64,000 nucleotides of DNA from PALSA-188 sp963720075. Its GTDB lineage: Bacteria > Acidobacteriota > Terriglobia > Terriglobales > Acidobacteriaceae. This document shows, piece after piece, positions 25,899 through 35,719 of the stretch (the first letter of the stretch is position 1; each line of letters begins with the position of its first letter). The position numbers and the translations under genes are program-made. Where the stretch lies: positions 434,001 through 498,000 of the forward strand of contig CAVREG010000016.1 of the NCBI GenBank assembly GCA_963720075.1, written 5' to 3'. The notes under the pieces were generated by a model, which searched no databases, had not been told where the DNA came from, and worked only from the letters and a program-made list of their open reading frames with translations.

Positions 25899-26774
25899 TT
25901 GAGACGCCTGATTATTAACGCCGACGACTTCGGGCTTACGGCTGGCGTGAACCGCGCCATTATGGAAGGACATCAGAATGGGGTGATTACTTCGGCGACG
26001 CTGATGGCAGATGGAAAGGCCTTTGACGATGCGGTCAAGCTTTCAAAATCAGCGCCGGGCCTTAGCATCGGTTGTCATGTCGTGCTCACCGACGGTGTTC
26101 CTGTTCTTGCCGAATCAGAAGTTTCAACGCTGTTAGAAAGTCAGCAGCAGCCCCGCTTTCGCGAATCTTTTCGAAACTTTGTTGCCGCAACAATGAGTGG
26201 GCGGCTCGACGCTGACCAGATTGAAGCGGAAGCGACGGCGCAGATTTCCAAGTTGCAAGCGGCGGGGATCGCGGTTTCACATTTCGATACCCACAAACAC
26301 ACCCATCTTTTTCCGCAAGTTATTCGGCCGCTATTGCGGGCGGCTCAGGCTTGCGGCGTGCGGGCCGTGCGAAATCTTTTTGGTCCGGTCCAGTTTGCTA
26401 CGGTCGCCGACCGGCCAAAGCTTTGGAAGCGGTATGGCCAAATGAAGATCCTGCGCGGCCTGGGCGGAAGATTCCGAGCCGCGATAGAAAAAGCGGGATT
26501 AAGGACGCCGGATGGAACCGTGGGCATCGTCGGGACGGGCATGCTGGACATCCAGCTTTTCAAATCGATCCTGCAAGACCTTCCTGAGGGAACGTGGGAA
26601 TTGGTCTGCCATCCTGGTTATAACGATGTGGACCTGCAAAGGGTTAAGACCCGGTTGCGAGAATCGAGAACTGAAGAACTGCGGACTATGACGTCCCCCG
26701 TTGCCCGCGAATTCCTTGCTGGCAATGGCATCGAGTTGATTTCTTACCATGATTTTGCAGATTCGGCCCACTAG
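25899..26774 (+). CDS. hpnK: HpnK, YdjC/ChbG-family deacetylase associated with hopanoids
   Basis: A 291-residue carbohydrate deacetylase-fold protein. It starts with TTG and reads RRLIINADDFGLTAGVNRAI, with the metal-binding ADD motif at residues 8-10; H-F-D-T-H-K-H-T-H-L lies near 127-136 and ELVCHPGYND near 230. HpnK is found with hopanoid genes and may deacetylate a glycosyl head group (inferred). It lies 22 kb from the other hopanoid genes. The stop is inside a 9-bp hairpin (26760-26782). Confidence 0.88.
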   Translation: MRRLIINADDFGLTAGVNRAIMEGHQNGVITSATLMADGKAFDDAVKLSKSAPGLSIGCHVVLTDGVPVLAESEVSTLLESQQQPRFRESFRNFVAATMSGRLDADQIEAEATAQISKLQAAGIAVSHFDTHKHTHLFPQVIRPLLRAAQACGVRAVRNLFGPVQFATVADRPKLWKRYGQMKILRGLGGRFRAAIEKAGLRTPDGTVGIVGTGMLDIQLFKSILQDLPEGTWELVCHPGYNDVDLQRVKTRLRESRTEELRTMTSPVAREFLAGNGIELISYHDFADSAH

Positions 26775-26782
26775 GCCGAATC
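26760..26782 (+). terminator. Hairpin at the hpnK stop
   Basis: GATTCGGCC (26760-26768) pairs with GGCCGAATC (26774-26782) around a 5-nt loop and includes the stop codon. No T-tract follows. Confidence 0.45.
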
Positions 26783-26850
26783 CCAAGGTGCACGTCCTTT
26801 TGGTAACCACCTAAAGCAGATTGACAATTGCAAGAGGATGACACAGAGGT

Positions 26851-27624
26851 ATGATTGTTACAGGCGCTCAGACCCAAAGTGCGCCTTCTGGTGCCGTTAA
26901 AAATATGGAAAACAGGCCTGAATCCCGTTTGGAAGCCGACATACCCGTTCGAGTCTGGGGTATGGACTCGGATGCGCGCCCCTTCTTTCAAAACGCCAGC
27001 GCGGGAAACATCAGCAGCGATGGTGCTTTACTTTCGGGTATTAACCATTCGCTCAAAACCGGGGAAGTAATCGGCATTCAGTACGGGGAGCGAAAGGCGC
27101 GTTTCCGAGTGGTATGGGTCATTGACTCGGGACCAGTCCGCAAAATCGAGGTCGGAGTGCAACTGCTCCCACAACAGCAGCTGCCGTGGAATGAGTTGAC
27201 GCCGGAACCAAAAGGCAAGCGAGCACCGCTGAACGGCCCAAACAAGAGGCGGTACGTTCGCCACAAAGTTTTGTTTCCCATTGAAATCGGTTTCCCTGAC
27301 GCGAGACGGGCTCACATGCAGACGAACGCCACCGATATCGGCGGGCGTGGATGCTATGTGGAGACGTTGCTACCGTTGCAGATGGGAACGGAAGTGATCA
27401 TCATCTTCTGGATGGATTCGGAGAAAATCAAGACCCCTGGGATCGTCCGCGCCAGTGACCCTGGAGTAGGCATGGGAATCGAATTCACCGATCTGGAAAA
27501 CCAGGTTCAGGAGCGGCTCCAGAGTCTGCTGGAGAAAATGGACACATCATTTGCGGCAGCCGCCGGGACATCGCAGGAATCCATTTCGATCCCGTCTAGT
27601 TTCAAGCAATCCAGCAAAAACTGA
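26851..27624 (+). CDS. Double PilZ-domain protein
   Basis: A 257-residue cytoplasmic protein with two PilZ-like barrels. The second is canonical: RRYVRHKVLFPIEI (RxxxR, near residue 132) and TDIGGRGCYVE (the D-x-S/G-x-x-G motif). The first (about 22-115) has RPESRLEADIPVRVW and NISSDGALLS. Such proteins bind cyclic di-GMP; whether both domains do is unclear. ATG 26905 (MENRPESRLEA) is a plausible alternative start. Confidence 0.87.
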   Translation: MIVTGAQTQSAPSGAVKNMENRPESRLEADIPVRVWGMDSDARPFFQNASAGNISSDGALLSGINHSLKTGEVIGIQYGERKARFRVVWVIDSGPVRKIEVGVQLLPQQQLPWNELTPEPKGKRAPLNGPNKRRYVRHKVLFPIEIGFPDARRAHMQTNATDIGGRGCYVETLLPLQMGTEVIIIFWMDSEKIKTPGIVRASDPGVGMGIEFTDLENQVQERLQSLLEKMDTSFAAAAGTSQESISIPSSFKQSSKN

Positions 27625-27686
27625 GTCCGGGCCTCGAGCAAACCATCCAATGGACATCCGAAGGATGGTGTGTGAAAGGCTGATGC

Positions 27687-28829
27687 ATGAAAATTGGGAT
27701 CACCTGCTACCCAACGTATGGCGGTAGTGGAGTCGTCGCCACCGAACTGGGCCTGGAATTAGCGCAGCTCGGCCACGAGATACACTTCATTTCCTATGCC
27801 CAGCCGATCCGGCTGACTGGGCCGCATCCAAACATTCACTATCACGAAGTCGAAGTCTCCAGTTATCCGCTGTTCGACTATCCTCCGTACGATTTGGCGC
27901 TGGCGACTCGCATGGCCGAGGTCGCCGATTTCTACGAACTCGATCTGCTGCACGTGCACTATGCGATTCCGCACTCGGTGAGCGCAATGCTGGCAAGGCA
28001 GATGCTCGCTGCTGGAGATAAGCATCGAAAACTGCCATTCGTTACCACCTTGCATGGAACCGACATCACTTTGGTCGGCCTGGATCCGTCTTACCTGCCT
28101 ATCACTCGATATTCGATCGAGCAAAGCGATGGCGTCACCGCCATTTCGGAATATTTGCGCGAACGCACTTTGCGCGAATTCGAGATCAAGAATGAGATAA
28201 AGGTCGTTTATAACTTTGTGAATTGCGACTTGTATGTACGCAAACCAGAGGCGGCGCAACAACGCCTGGAATATGCTCCGAATGGCGAGCGCATCCTGGT
28301 GCATCTTTCAAATTTTCGTCCGGTAAAACGAGTGACGGACACGGTCGAAATCTTTGATCGAGTACGGAAGAAAATCCCGTCCAAGCTATTGTTGATCGGA
28401 GACGGGCCGGATCGCTCGCGGGCGGAATGGCTGGCGGCGCAAAAAGGAATTCAGCATGATGTAATTTTTCTCGGCAAGCAGGATCAGGTGCACGAGATGC
28501 TTCCCCTAGCCGACATTATGCTATTACCCAGCGAGTTGGAATCGTTTGGCCTGGCTGCGCTTGAGGCCATGGCTTGCCAGGTGGTTCCCATTGCCACGCG
28601 TGTCGGCGGTGTTCCCGAGGTGATTGAACACGGCAAGAGCGGATTTCTCGCAGATGTCGGGGACGTGGAAACCATGGCGAAATATGCCATTGGTTTGTTG
28701 AGCGATGAGAGCGCCTTGCAAGAAATGGCGAAAGCTTGCAGGGCGGTGGCTCAATCGAGGTTTTGCACGACAAAAATCATTCCACAGTATGTAGATTTTT
28801 ATCGGCGCGTACTGGAGCGCTCGGCGTAG
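27687..28829 (+). CDS. bshA: N-acetyl-alpha-D-glucosaminyl L-malate synthase (bacillithiol)
   Basis: A 380-residue GT4 glycosyltransferase making GlcNAc-malate, the first step to bacillithiol. Diagnostic segments are GITCYPTYGGSGVVATELG (residues 3-21), HVHYAIPHS, TLHGTDITLVG and LLLPSELESFGLAALEAMACQVVPIATRVGGVPEV. The product implies a low-molecular-weight thiol pool. It overlaps the convergent kinase gene by 31 nt. Confidence 0.96.
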   Translation: MKIGITCYPTYGGSGVVATELGLELAQLGHEIHFISYAQPIRLTGPHPNIHYHEVEVSSYPLFDYPPYDLALATRMAEVADFYELDLLHVHYAIPHSVSAMLARQMLAAGDKHRKLPFVTTLHGTDITLVGLDPSYLPITRYSIEQSDGVTAISEYLRERTLREFEIKNEIKVVYNFVNCDLYVRKPEAAQQRLEYAPNGERILVHLSNFRPVKRVTDTVEIFDRVRKKIPSKLLLIGDGPDRSRAEWLAAQKGIQHDVIFLGKQDQVHEMLPLADIMLLPSELESFGLAALEAMACQVVPIATRVGGVPEVIEHGKSGFLADVGDVETMAKYAIGLLSDESALQEMAKACRAVAQSRFCTTKIIPQYVDFYRRVLERSA

Positions 28830-30151
28830 AGCGTACCGGCATTTGCGTCTTCGTTGGGGAGCACGGGCAGGCGCAGGCGAACCAAAGTTCCTTTCCCTTC
28901 AGGACTGTCAATGGTCATCTTCGCCGCTTCTCCATAAAGCACTTTCAGTCTTTCGGCAACGTTGGCCATCCCGATTCCGGTGCCGCCGAGGCCCGTAGGT
29001 TTTTCTAATAGAACCGCGGAGCCCATGCCTACGCCGTCATCTTCTACTTCGATGACTACATGATCCTCAGCGACGTGGCTACGAAGATAGATGCGGCCGC
29101 CTCCAATTTTCGAGGAAAGGCCATGCTTAATGGAATTCTCTACGAGTGGTTGCAACAGCATGCTCGGAATCATAACTTCAAGGGACGATGGATCTAGTTC
29201 CTTGAGCACCTGCAATTTGTTCCGCCCAAAGCGGACTACTTCGATGTCGAGATAATCATCAATAAATTCGAGTTCTTCGCTCAACGGGACGAAAGTATCG
29301 CTGCTCTTTAATAACCGCCTCAGAATGTTAGCCAACTTGATAATCATTTCGCGGGCGGTGTCAGGATCGAAGCGAACTAGTGACGAAACAGAATTTAAAG
29401 TATTGAATAAAAAGTGCGGGTTGATCTGATTTTGCAGTGCAACCATCCGGGCTTGCAGCAGCAGGCGCTCCTGTTCTTCGAGCCTTATCTGGATGCGAAC
29501 GCTATTCCAAATCTTCAGTTCGGTACCAATAACCAGAATGGAGGTGGCATAAATTGCCGCTTCTACCCACCAGTTCGGACTTTCCAGGCTGAATGTGGCG
29601 TGAGGCAGAAAGTGGGAAAGCTCTGACTGCACGAAACGAAGCGCGACAATCATTCCAAAAAACATCACCTGCCAGTCAAACAAACGGGGGGTCGGCAAAT
29701 TGCGGCGGATCATGCGGTAAACGCTCAGATCAACACCGGGAGAAAACGACCAGATATCTTCGCGGTCGGGGGCGATTCGGCGCAACTGGCCGGCCAGGGC
29801 GCCACAAAGAATATTGAAAGGCATTGTCGCCCATTCGCCATGTAACACGGCCGGGAGCGCGAGCAGCGCGCCTCCGACCATTCCATTGAATCTCCCCGCA
29901 ACTACTCCCAGTAGAATCGTCGTCTCGAACGAGAGATCGCCTGCCAAAAAACTTTTCTGGATGAATCGAATCCACACGCCCAACGCGAGCGGGCCTGCGA
30001 TCCACAAGATTAGATAAACTCTTTGCTGGAGCGAACGCTGCTCGCGGAACAAGAGGGATTTGAACTCAACGGAACGCACGAGAATGCTGGCAGCGGCAGC
30101 AGCGACGCCGATCTTGATAAGCAAATTGACGAGGATAAGACTGGAGTCCAT
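28799..30151 (-). CDS. LytS-type sensor histidine kinase
   Basis: A 450-residue kinase. The N-terminal half has several membrane segments of the 5TM-LYT type (AGRFNGMVGGALLALPAVL is typical). The catalytic half has the His box NQINPHFLFNTLNSV and an ATPase domain with NSIKHG, VEDDGVGM and GGTGIGMANV. LytS-family kinases sense envelope or metabolite cues. No response regulator gene is adjacent, so its partner is elsewhere. Confidence 0.92.
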   Translation of the reverse strand: MDSSLILVNLLIKIGVAAAAASILVRSVEFKSLLFREQRSLQQRVYLILWIAGPLALGVWIRFIQKSFLAGDLSFETTILLGVVAGRFNGMVGGALLALPAVLHGEWATMPFNILCGALAGQLRRIAPDREDIWSFSPGVDLSVYRMIRRNLPTPRLFDWQVMFFGMIVALRFVQSELSHFLPHATFSLESPNWWVEAAIYATSILVIGTELKIWNSVRIQIRLEEQERLLLQARMVALQNQINPHFLFNTLNSVSSLVRFDPDTAREMIIKLANILRRLLKSSDTFVPLSEELEFIDDYLDIEVVRFGRNKLQVLKELDPSSLEVMIPSMLLQPLVENSIKHGLSSKIGGGRIYLRSHVAEDHVVIEVEDDGVGMGSAVLLEKPTGLGGTGIGMANVAERLKVLYGEAAKMTIDSPEGKGTLVRLRLPVLPNEDANAGTLYAERSSTRR

Positions 30152-30256
30152 GATGGGGCCGGGTATCGGCGATGCTGAGCAGAATGTAGCACGAACGGAA
30201 GGCTTCGTTGACGGAGGTCTGAGGTCAGCCTAGCATGGGTCGGGAAGGGAGCGCCC

Positions 30257-32319
30257 TTGATCGGTCAGGAACTCGGCCATTACCGTATCGTTTCGAAGAT
30301 CGGTGAAGGAGGAATGGGGGTTGTCTACCGCGCTTATGACGAATTGTTGCACCGCGATGTTGCGGTCAAAGTCGTCAACAAAGACGCTCGTCTTGATCCG
30401 TCCGCAAGCCAGAATTTGCTCCATGAAGCCCGCGCTTCTTCTTCTCTAGCTCATCCCAACATCTGCACCATCCACGACGTCGGGGAGACTGACGGCGAAC
30501 TCTACATTGTGATGGAACTGGTCGAGGGCAAGTCTCTGAACGCAATGAGTGCGGTCGTGGGATTGGCGCCAGAGTCAGTCCTGCGATACGGCGTGCAGAT
30601 TGCCAGTGCGCTGGCCCGCGCTCACGATCGCGGAAATGTTCATCGAGACCTGAAGACGGCAAATATTCTCGTCACTTCCGAGGGCTTGGTGAAGGTCCTC
30701 GATTTTGGCCTCGCCATGCATATGGGCAGCGCCATATTCGATGGACCGACCCGGTCATTCGCAACTTTACAGGACGCAGGTGGTATAACCGGCACTTTGC
30801 CCTACATGGCACCCGAAGTCTTGCGTGGCGAAGCGGTAGACTCACGCAGCGATTTATGGGCGCTGGGAGTTGGGCTCTACGAAACGGCTTCGGGACGTCT
30901 GCCATTCGAAGGGCGCACCGGCTTTGAGATCAGTCGGCTATCATGCGCGAAATTCCGAAGCCGCTTGGCCCACCGGTGCCTCCCGGACTGTGGGCCATCA
31001 TTCAGCGCTGCCTTGCCAAGGAACCAACACAGCGCTATCAACGCGCGGGTGAAGTTCAAGCCGCGCTGGAAGCCGTTCAGTCTGCGGCAATCGTTTCTAC
31101 TGATCCTAGCTCGGATCTTCCCTCCGATGTCAGCCCTCCCAAGACCACGATGCTGCACAGTGTGCGACACGCCCACGTCAAGAAGGGAGATTTTCTTTTG
31201 TTGGTGGGAACGACAAAGGGAGCGTTCATTGCTCCGCTCGAACGCGCCGCGCCGCCGTTGGGAGGTCGGCGGTCATATTTCCATGGACACAATGTTTACG
31301 CGACGGCCTACGATGGCCGTGCTGGCCAACATCGGATATGGGTTTCGACGCAGAGCTATTGGGGTACGTTATTGCGATCGAGCGACGATTTTGGGAAGAG
31401 CTGGACCAATCCGCAGCAGGCGCCCATTCGGTTTCCCGCTGATACTGGAGTGTCGCTAAAGAACATCTGGCAGATAACACCCGGCCGACCTGAGGAACCT
31501 AACGTGCTCTACTGCGGCGTGGAACCTGCGGCGCTTTTCGAAACCCGCGACTCAGGCGAAACATGGTCATTGGTGCGCGGGCTGTTTGACCATCCGCACC
31601 GGCCTCGCTGGATGCCTGGCAATGGAGGGCTGGCGTTACACACGATCCTGCTCGATCCTTCCAACGATCAGCGCATGTACGTGGCAATCTCATCCGGCGG
31701 GGTTTACAGGACCACCGACGGCGGACACACCGGGACCGTGCAAAGCGGCTTCGATGTGCCTCTACAGTCGACAGAGATCCTGATTCGGGCAATAATACAC
31801 AGGATTGCCATGATCCTAGTCGCCCCGAACGCCTTTTCCGGCAAAACATTGGGGATTGTATCGCTCCGACGACGGTGCAGAAAACTGGACAGACATTGCG
31901 AACGGAGTGCCCTCAGATTTTGGTTTTGCCGTGGTTATCACCCGAGATATGCGGACTGCGTGTATATCGTTCCAGTTGAGCCGTCAGTTGCTGCGCGTGT
32001 ACGGCCGGCTGCGAGTCTATCGAACCCGCAACAGCGGCGCCTCATGGGCACCTGATGCGAGGTCTGCCACAGAAACGTGCTTACGAAACTGTTCTGCGTG
32101 ACGCAATGACGATGGATGCATTTGATCCGGCGGGGATTTATGTCGGTACATGAAGCGGGCAAATATTGGCTGCGCGATGAAGGCAGGACATGCAAAGATT
32201 CTCGATGGGCTACCGTCAGTGGTCTGCGTACGGAAGCAGTCTTCGAAGGCGCTGCCAGCGGTATGGGAAACTTGCCTAACCCGGCCGCGAAGCCAGCTCG
32301 CGCGAAATCTTGTTAACAA
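30257..32319 (+). pseudogene. Decayed Ser/Thr kinase fused to BNR/sialidase-like propeller
   Basis: The frame from TTG 30257 encodes a kinase domain with IGEGGMGVVYRA, the lysine in DVAVKVV, HRDLKTANIL, DFGLA and APEVLRG. Near 30936 one base is missing (the sequence reads AGTCGGC where AGTGCGGC restores the frame) and the domain continues in the next frame (MREIPKPLGPPVPPGLW...). The same frame then enters a BNR-type propeller (FLLLVGTTKGAFIAPLE, ALFETRDSGETWSLV, LHTILLDPSNDQRMYVAISSGG). After about 31735 it breaks repeatedly: fragments YRSDDGAENWTDIANGVPSD, YADCVYIVPVEPS, GRLRVYRTRNSGASW and KRAYETVLRDAMTMDAFDP lie in different frames, with a stop at 32148. Sequencing error is possible, but flanking genes are clean. 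Confidence 0.8.
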
Positions 32320-32351
32320 GTAGGCCGCGTCAGACAAAGAGGTGATCCCTG

Positions 32352-32613
32352 TCAGTCACTTTTCACATTCCGGGTGCCTTGCGGGAATTTGCGGCAGGGA
32401 ATAGCATGGCCGCCACCGAGAAGACGAATGCTGTTTTATGCCAAGCGCTATAGCTCTATGGGCACTCTATCCGGGAGATGATCATAACGAACAGGGCCAA
32501 TGTACGCCAGATATCAATACTTTGATCGGCAACGAAAATATCCGATATACCGGCGGACTCGCGAGTCCCGTCGCGGCCGGATCTGAGATTTCCATCGTCC
32601 CTGCGGTCAGTGG
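32352..32613 (+). pseudogene. MoaD/ThiS-family small modifier remnant
   Basis: VTFHIPGALREFAAGNS in one frame is followed in another by ALWALYPGDD and IGNENIRYTGGLASPVAAGSEISIVPAVSGG (in pieces), matching the ubiquitin-like MoaD/ThiS/SAMP fold with its diglycine end. The diglycine is not followed by a stop and no start fits, so at least two lesions exist. Genes of this kind often sit next to BNR hydrolases, as here. Decayed along with its neighbour. Confidence 0.65.
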
Positions 32614-32620
32614 TGGTTGC

Positions 32621-32860
32621 CTAATAAGGACCGATGATTCCGGCTATTTGACGCGATGCTGGTCTCGCCTGTTGTTCCCTGCTCGACAGGTTGACGATAT
32701 GCCTCACCCCTGATTCAGCATTGATTAAAACAACCTTGGTGCAGGCCGGATCGTAACGAACGAAGACGACGCCTTCATCGTCGCGACGCTCGATAGAAAC
32801 ATTATCAATTGGGATGTGTGTCCCGCATTTCTTGCACTCTAAGTAAGCAGTATCAGCCAT
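32621..32860 (-). CDS. Small CxxC hypothetical protein
   Basis: A 79-residue frame beginning MADTAYLECKKCGTHIPIDN. It has one CKKC knuckle and a second Cys in DPACTKV, suggesting a zinc-ribbon-like protein. ATG 32887 in the same frame would add nine residues. Unknown function; it sits beside the decayed block. Confidence 0.45.
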   Translation of the reverse strand: MADTAYLECKKCGTHIPIDNVSIERRDDEGVVFVRYDPACTKVVLINAESGVRHIVNLSSREQQARPASRQIAGIIGPY

Positions 32861-33001
32861 GACGAAGTTTACACCGTGGGCACACACGCCGTGACATCCA
32901 GCGACGCCAATTCTCTTAGCGATTCGTCTCTGGGATTTGTCTCAGCGCCATAGCCGCGCGGACCCAATCACTTTTCGCGGGCGGGCGTCCGCGCCACACG
33001 A

Positions 33002-33739
33002 TCAACGCAAGCGCACTAGAAGGATGTTTGCTTTGCGAAACCAGGGCCTCTCTCGGCGACGCAAATATCCCGGCATGTTTACTTTTTTCGCCAAAAGTTT
33101 CTTCGTCCAATCTCGGGCTTCGACGTTGCGCTGTTGCGAAGCCAGGAAAAGCGCGTAGTTGTAGTAAGTCTCGGAGGCGGTGGAAATCTTTGTCGCTTCC
33201 TTAAAAAGAGCGTCCGCTTTGTTCGGCTGGCCTGTGTTGGCGTAGGCATGCGCTAATAGGCCCATCGCGCCGTGAAAGTCGTATGCCGGATCTTCCGAAA
33301 TTACGCGGTCAAGGTCGGGAACGGCTGCTGCAAAATCGTCCAACCGAATTTCCGCAATGCCCCGACGATAGAAGGGATCAATAGAATCTGAGCGCAATGA
33401 GATTGCTTTGTCGTAAGCCTGGCGGGCGCGTTCAAACTTTCCTTCGCTTAGATAGAGTTCGCCCAGTTCCTCATAATTTCCGGCGGAAGGATTGTCGAGG
33501 ATCGCCGACTCCAGTTCGCGGATTCGCCTTCGCCGGGGGAAAACCTTAAACGACTGTCGCAGCAAGCCCGCGTCGGGAACGACCTCGACTGCAATGTAAA
33601 CCAAAGCGCCGAGCCAACCGCCGAGCAGGATTATGAAAAGCCAGAAGGTATCCGGGCGGCGCCGGATAAAGTGCACAATGGCAAATCCTTGCAACAGGAT
33701 TCCCCACCAAGAAAAAGCAAACAAGAGCAAAGATCCCAT
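33002..33739 (-). CDS. Membrane-anchored TPR protein
   Basis: A 245-residue protein with two N-terminal membrane segments (about 4-24 and 30-52, FWLFIILLGGWLGALVYIAVEVV) and a TPR array from about 75 to 220 (NYEELGELYLSEGKFERARQAYDKAISL, HAYANTGQPNKADALFKEA). Likely a scaffold in or at the inner membrane. No partner gene is adjacent. Confidence 0.85.
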   Translation of the reverse strand: MGSLLLFAFSWWGILLQGFAIVHFIRRRPDTFWLFIILLGGWLGALVYIAVEVVPDAGLLRQSFKVFPRRRRIRELESAILDNPSAGNYEELGELYLSEGKFERARQAYDKAISLRSDSIDPFYRRGIAEIRLDDFAAAVPDLDRVISEDPAYDFHGAMGLLAHAYANTGQPNKADALFKEATKISTASETYYNYALFLASQQRNVEARDWTKKLLAKKVNMPGYLRRRERPWFRKANILLVRLR

Positions 33740-33812
33740 GCGTAGATGCGCACTATAGCATGAGGTAGCGTATAAGTGCCGCGGATACCATCGACGGGCG
33801 ATTGGGCGCTAC

Positions 33813-33892
33813 ACGCAAGATCCCCATTCGACTCGCTTGCGCTCGCTCAGGCCCTCTTTTCGCCGGCTGAAGAAAGGTGGGTCTTCGGGATG
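33813..33892. repeat. Extragenic repeat, AGATCCCC...TTCGGGATGACC
   Basis: AAGATCCCCATTCGACTCGC and GGTCTTCGGGATGACC bracket an 80-nt element nearly the same in layout as 25747-25827. Confidence 0.65.
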
Positions 33893-33929
33893 ACCCAGAT
33901 GCGTTAAGTGCAATGCTAGAATTGTTTCA

Positions 33930-34781
33930 GTGAATTCTCCCATCCGCCTGCTTGCCGCCGATATTGACGGCACCCTGCTTAATCCTGAATTCCGAATTTC
34001 TGATGCCGATTTGGCGGCGCTGCGCCGTGTCCATCGCGAGGGAACCGAAATTGTTCTCGTGACCGGGCGGCGTCACGCTTTCGCCCTGCCAATCGCTGAG
34101 CTGCTGGGATTCGATCTTTGGATCATCAGCTCGAATGGTGCGGTGACGCGTTCCCTGCGAGGGGAGACTTTCCATCGCGACATGCTTCCGGCGGAAGCCT
34201 GCCGTCAGCTTTGCATTCGCATGCGCGCGTTTCGCGGAAACCTGGTACTCACGTTTGACAAGGAAAGCAAAGGCGCGATTGTGCTCGAACATATGCGCGA
34301 GTTGAATGTGAGCATCCAGCGCTGGCTGGAGAAAAATATTCAGTTTATTGATTTCGTTATTCCATTAGAAGATTCGATCACCAGTGATCCCGTTCAGGCT
34401 ATGTTCTGCGGACCTATAGACCAAATGCACAGGGCGTTGGAAACTTTAGAGTCATGCGGGCTTGAGAATTCGATCAATGTTTCTCGCACTGAATATCAAC
34501 TGCGCGATCTGTCGATCGTGGATATTCTGAATCACGGTTGTTCAAAAGGCAGTGCGCTTGAACGTTGGGCACGTTACCGCGGTATAGCCCCAGCTGAGGT
34601 CATGGCCATTGGCGACAACTATAATGATGTGGAAATGCTTGCCTTTGCCGGACGCCCGTTTATCATGGGGAATGCCTGCGAAGATTTGCGTGCCAGAGGC
34701 TGGGAAGTAACGCTACCCAACGATCAGAATGGAGTGGCGGCGGCGATCGAGCAAGTGCTTTGCGGCAAAGTCCAGGTTTAG
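33930..34781 (+). CDS. Cof-type HAD-IIB hydrolase
   Basis: A 283-residue HAD phosphatase starting with GTG. Motif I is LLAADIDGTLLN (nucleophile D10), motif II is VTGRR, and the final motif is AIGDNYNDVEML. The cap is type IIB, as in Cof/YidA sugar-phosphate and flavin phosphatases. Substrate not predictable. Confidence 0.92.
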   Translation: MNSPIRLLAADIDGTLLNPEFRISDADLAALRRVHREGTEIVLVTGRRHAFALPIAELLGFDLWIISSNGAVTRSLRGETFHRDMLPAEACRQLCIRMRAFRGNLVLTFDKESKGAIVLEHMRELNVSIQRWLEKNIQFIDFVIPLEDSITSDPVQAMFCGPIDQMHRALETLESCGLENSINVSRTEYQLRDLSIVDILNHGCSKGSALERWARYRGIAPAEVMAIGDNYNDVEMLAFAGRPFIMGNACEDLRARGWEVTLPNDQNGVAAAIEQVLCGKVQV

Positions 34782-34835
34782 AGCCGTCAGAGAACGCTGG
34801 AGTAGAGAAGTCAAGGTTTACCTATTCGATTCTTA

Positions 34836-35669
34836 ATGAAGAAGTTGATCAAAATCGCCGCGGTCCTCGGGATATTCATGGCTTACGCGTCGGCGTTTGG
34901 AGCCGATCTCGCCATCCTTCAGAATGGATTTTCAATTCGCCATGACCATCGCCAGGTCATTGGCTCCATCACGCGGCTATACATAGACGCCGACAATATC
35001 AGCTACGTTGACGTTCCTACGATCCAAATCGTGCAGTTTGAACATGATTCCACGCCCGCGGCACCTCCGAATGCGAATGCACAGCCTGCGAACGCCGTAG
35101 CGACAATAACTCCCTCTGCTCTGGCGAAGGCTCCAGTAAACACTCTCGATCTCAACGACGTAATCAATGGCGCGAGTGACCGTACGCAGATTGATCCGGA
35201 TTTAATTACCAGCGTGATTCACGCCGAGAGTGGATTCAATCCGCACGCGCTATCGCCCAAGGGCGCGCAAGGGCTCATGCAATTGATGCCGGGGACTGCG
35301 GCCAATTTAGGAGTCGCCAACTCGTTTGACCCGGGAGCGAACGTGGATGGCGGAACGCGTTATCTGAAGGAGCTTTTGGAACTATATAACTTCGATTTGC
35401 AGAAGGCGTTGGCCGCCTACAATGCGGGGCCGTTGCGGGTGAAGCAGTACCATGGCGTTCCCCCTTATAATGAAACCCGCGCGTACGTGGCGCGCATTAT
35501 CCGGGATTTCAATTCCAAGAAACTGGCGGAACAGAAAGCCGCGGCGCTGGCCGCAAAGAACAACAGGCAAACGCCGCCGAAAAAATCACCGACCGCCCAA
35601 ATTCCGATAACCCGGGCTCCGGTAACCCAGATTATCGTTCAGCGTCCTGCTCCAGATGTTTCGCGATGA
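34836..35669 (+). CDS. Lytic transglycosylase, SLT domain
   Basis: A 277-residue exported peptidoglycan lyase: signal peptide (1-22), a short N-terminal region ending in a Pro/Ala linker, and a Slt70-type domain (about 108-210) with catalytic Glu in HAESGFNPHALSPKGAQGLMQ-type sequence, MPGTA and AYNAGP. The C-terminal tail is Lys/Pro-rich and probably disordered. Cuts glycan strands to 1,6-anhydro ends. Confidence 0.93.
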   Translation: MKKLIKIAAVLGIFMAYASAFGADLAILQNGFSIRHDHRQVIGSITRLYIDADNISYVDVPTIQIVQFEHDSTPAAPPNANAQPANAVATITPSALAKAPVNTLDLNDVINGASDRTQIDPDLITSVIHAESGFNPHALSPKGAQGLMQLMPGTAANLGVANSFDPGANVDGGTRYLKELLELYNFDLQKALAAYNAGPLRVKQYHGVPPYNETRAYVARIIRDFNSKKLAEQKAAALAAKNNRQTPPKKSPTAQIPITRAPVTQIIVQRPAPDVSR

Positions 35670-35719
35670 ATCGGACATCGGGCGTCGTGCCATTAAGGTT
35701 CCATCCTTCGATCCCGTAA

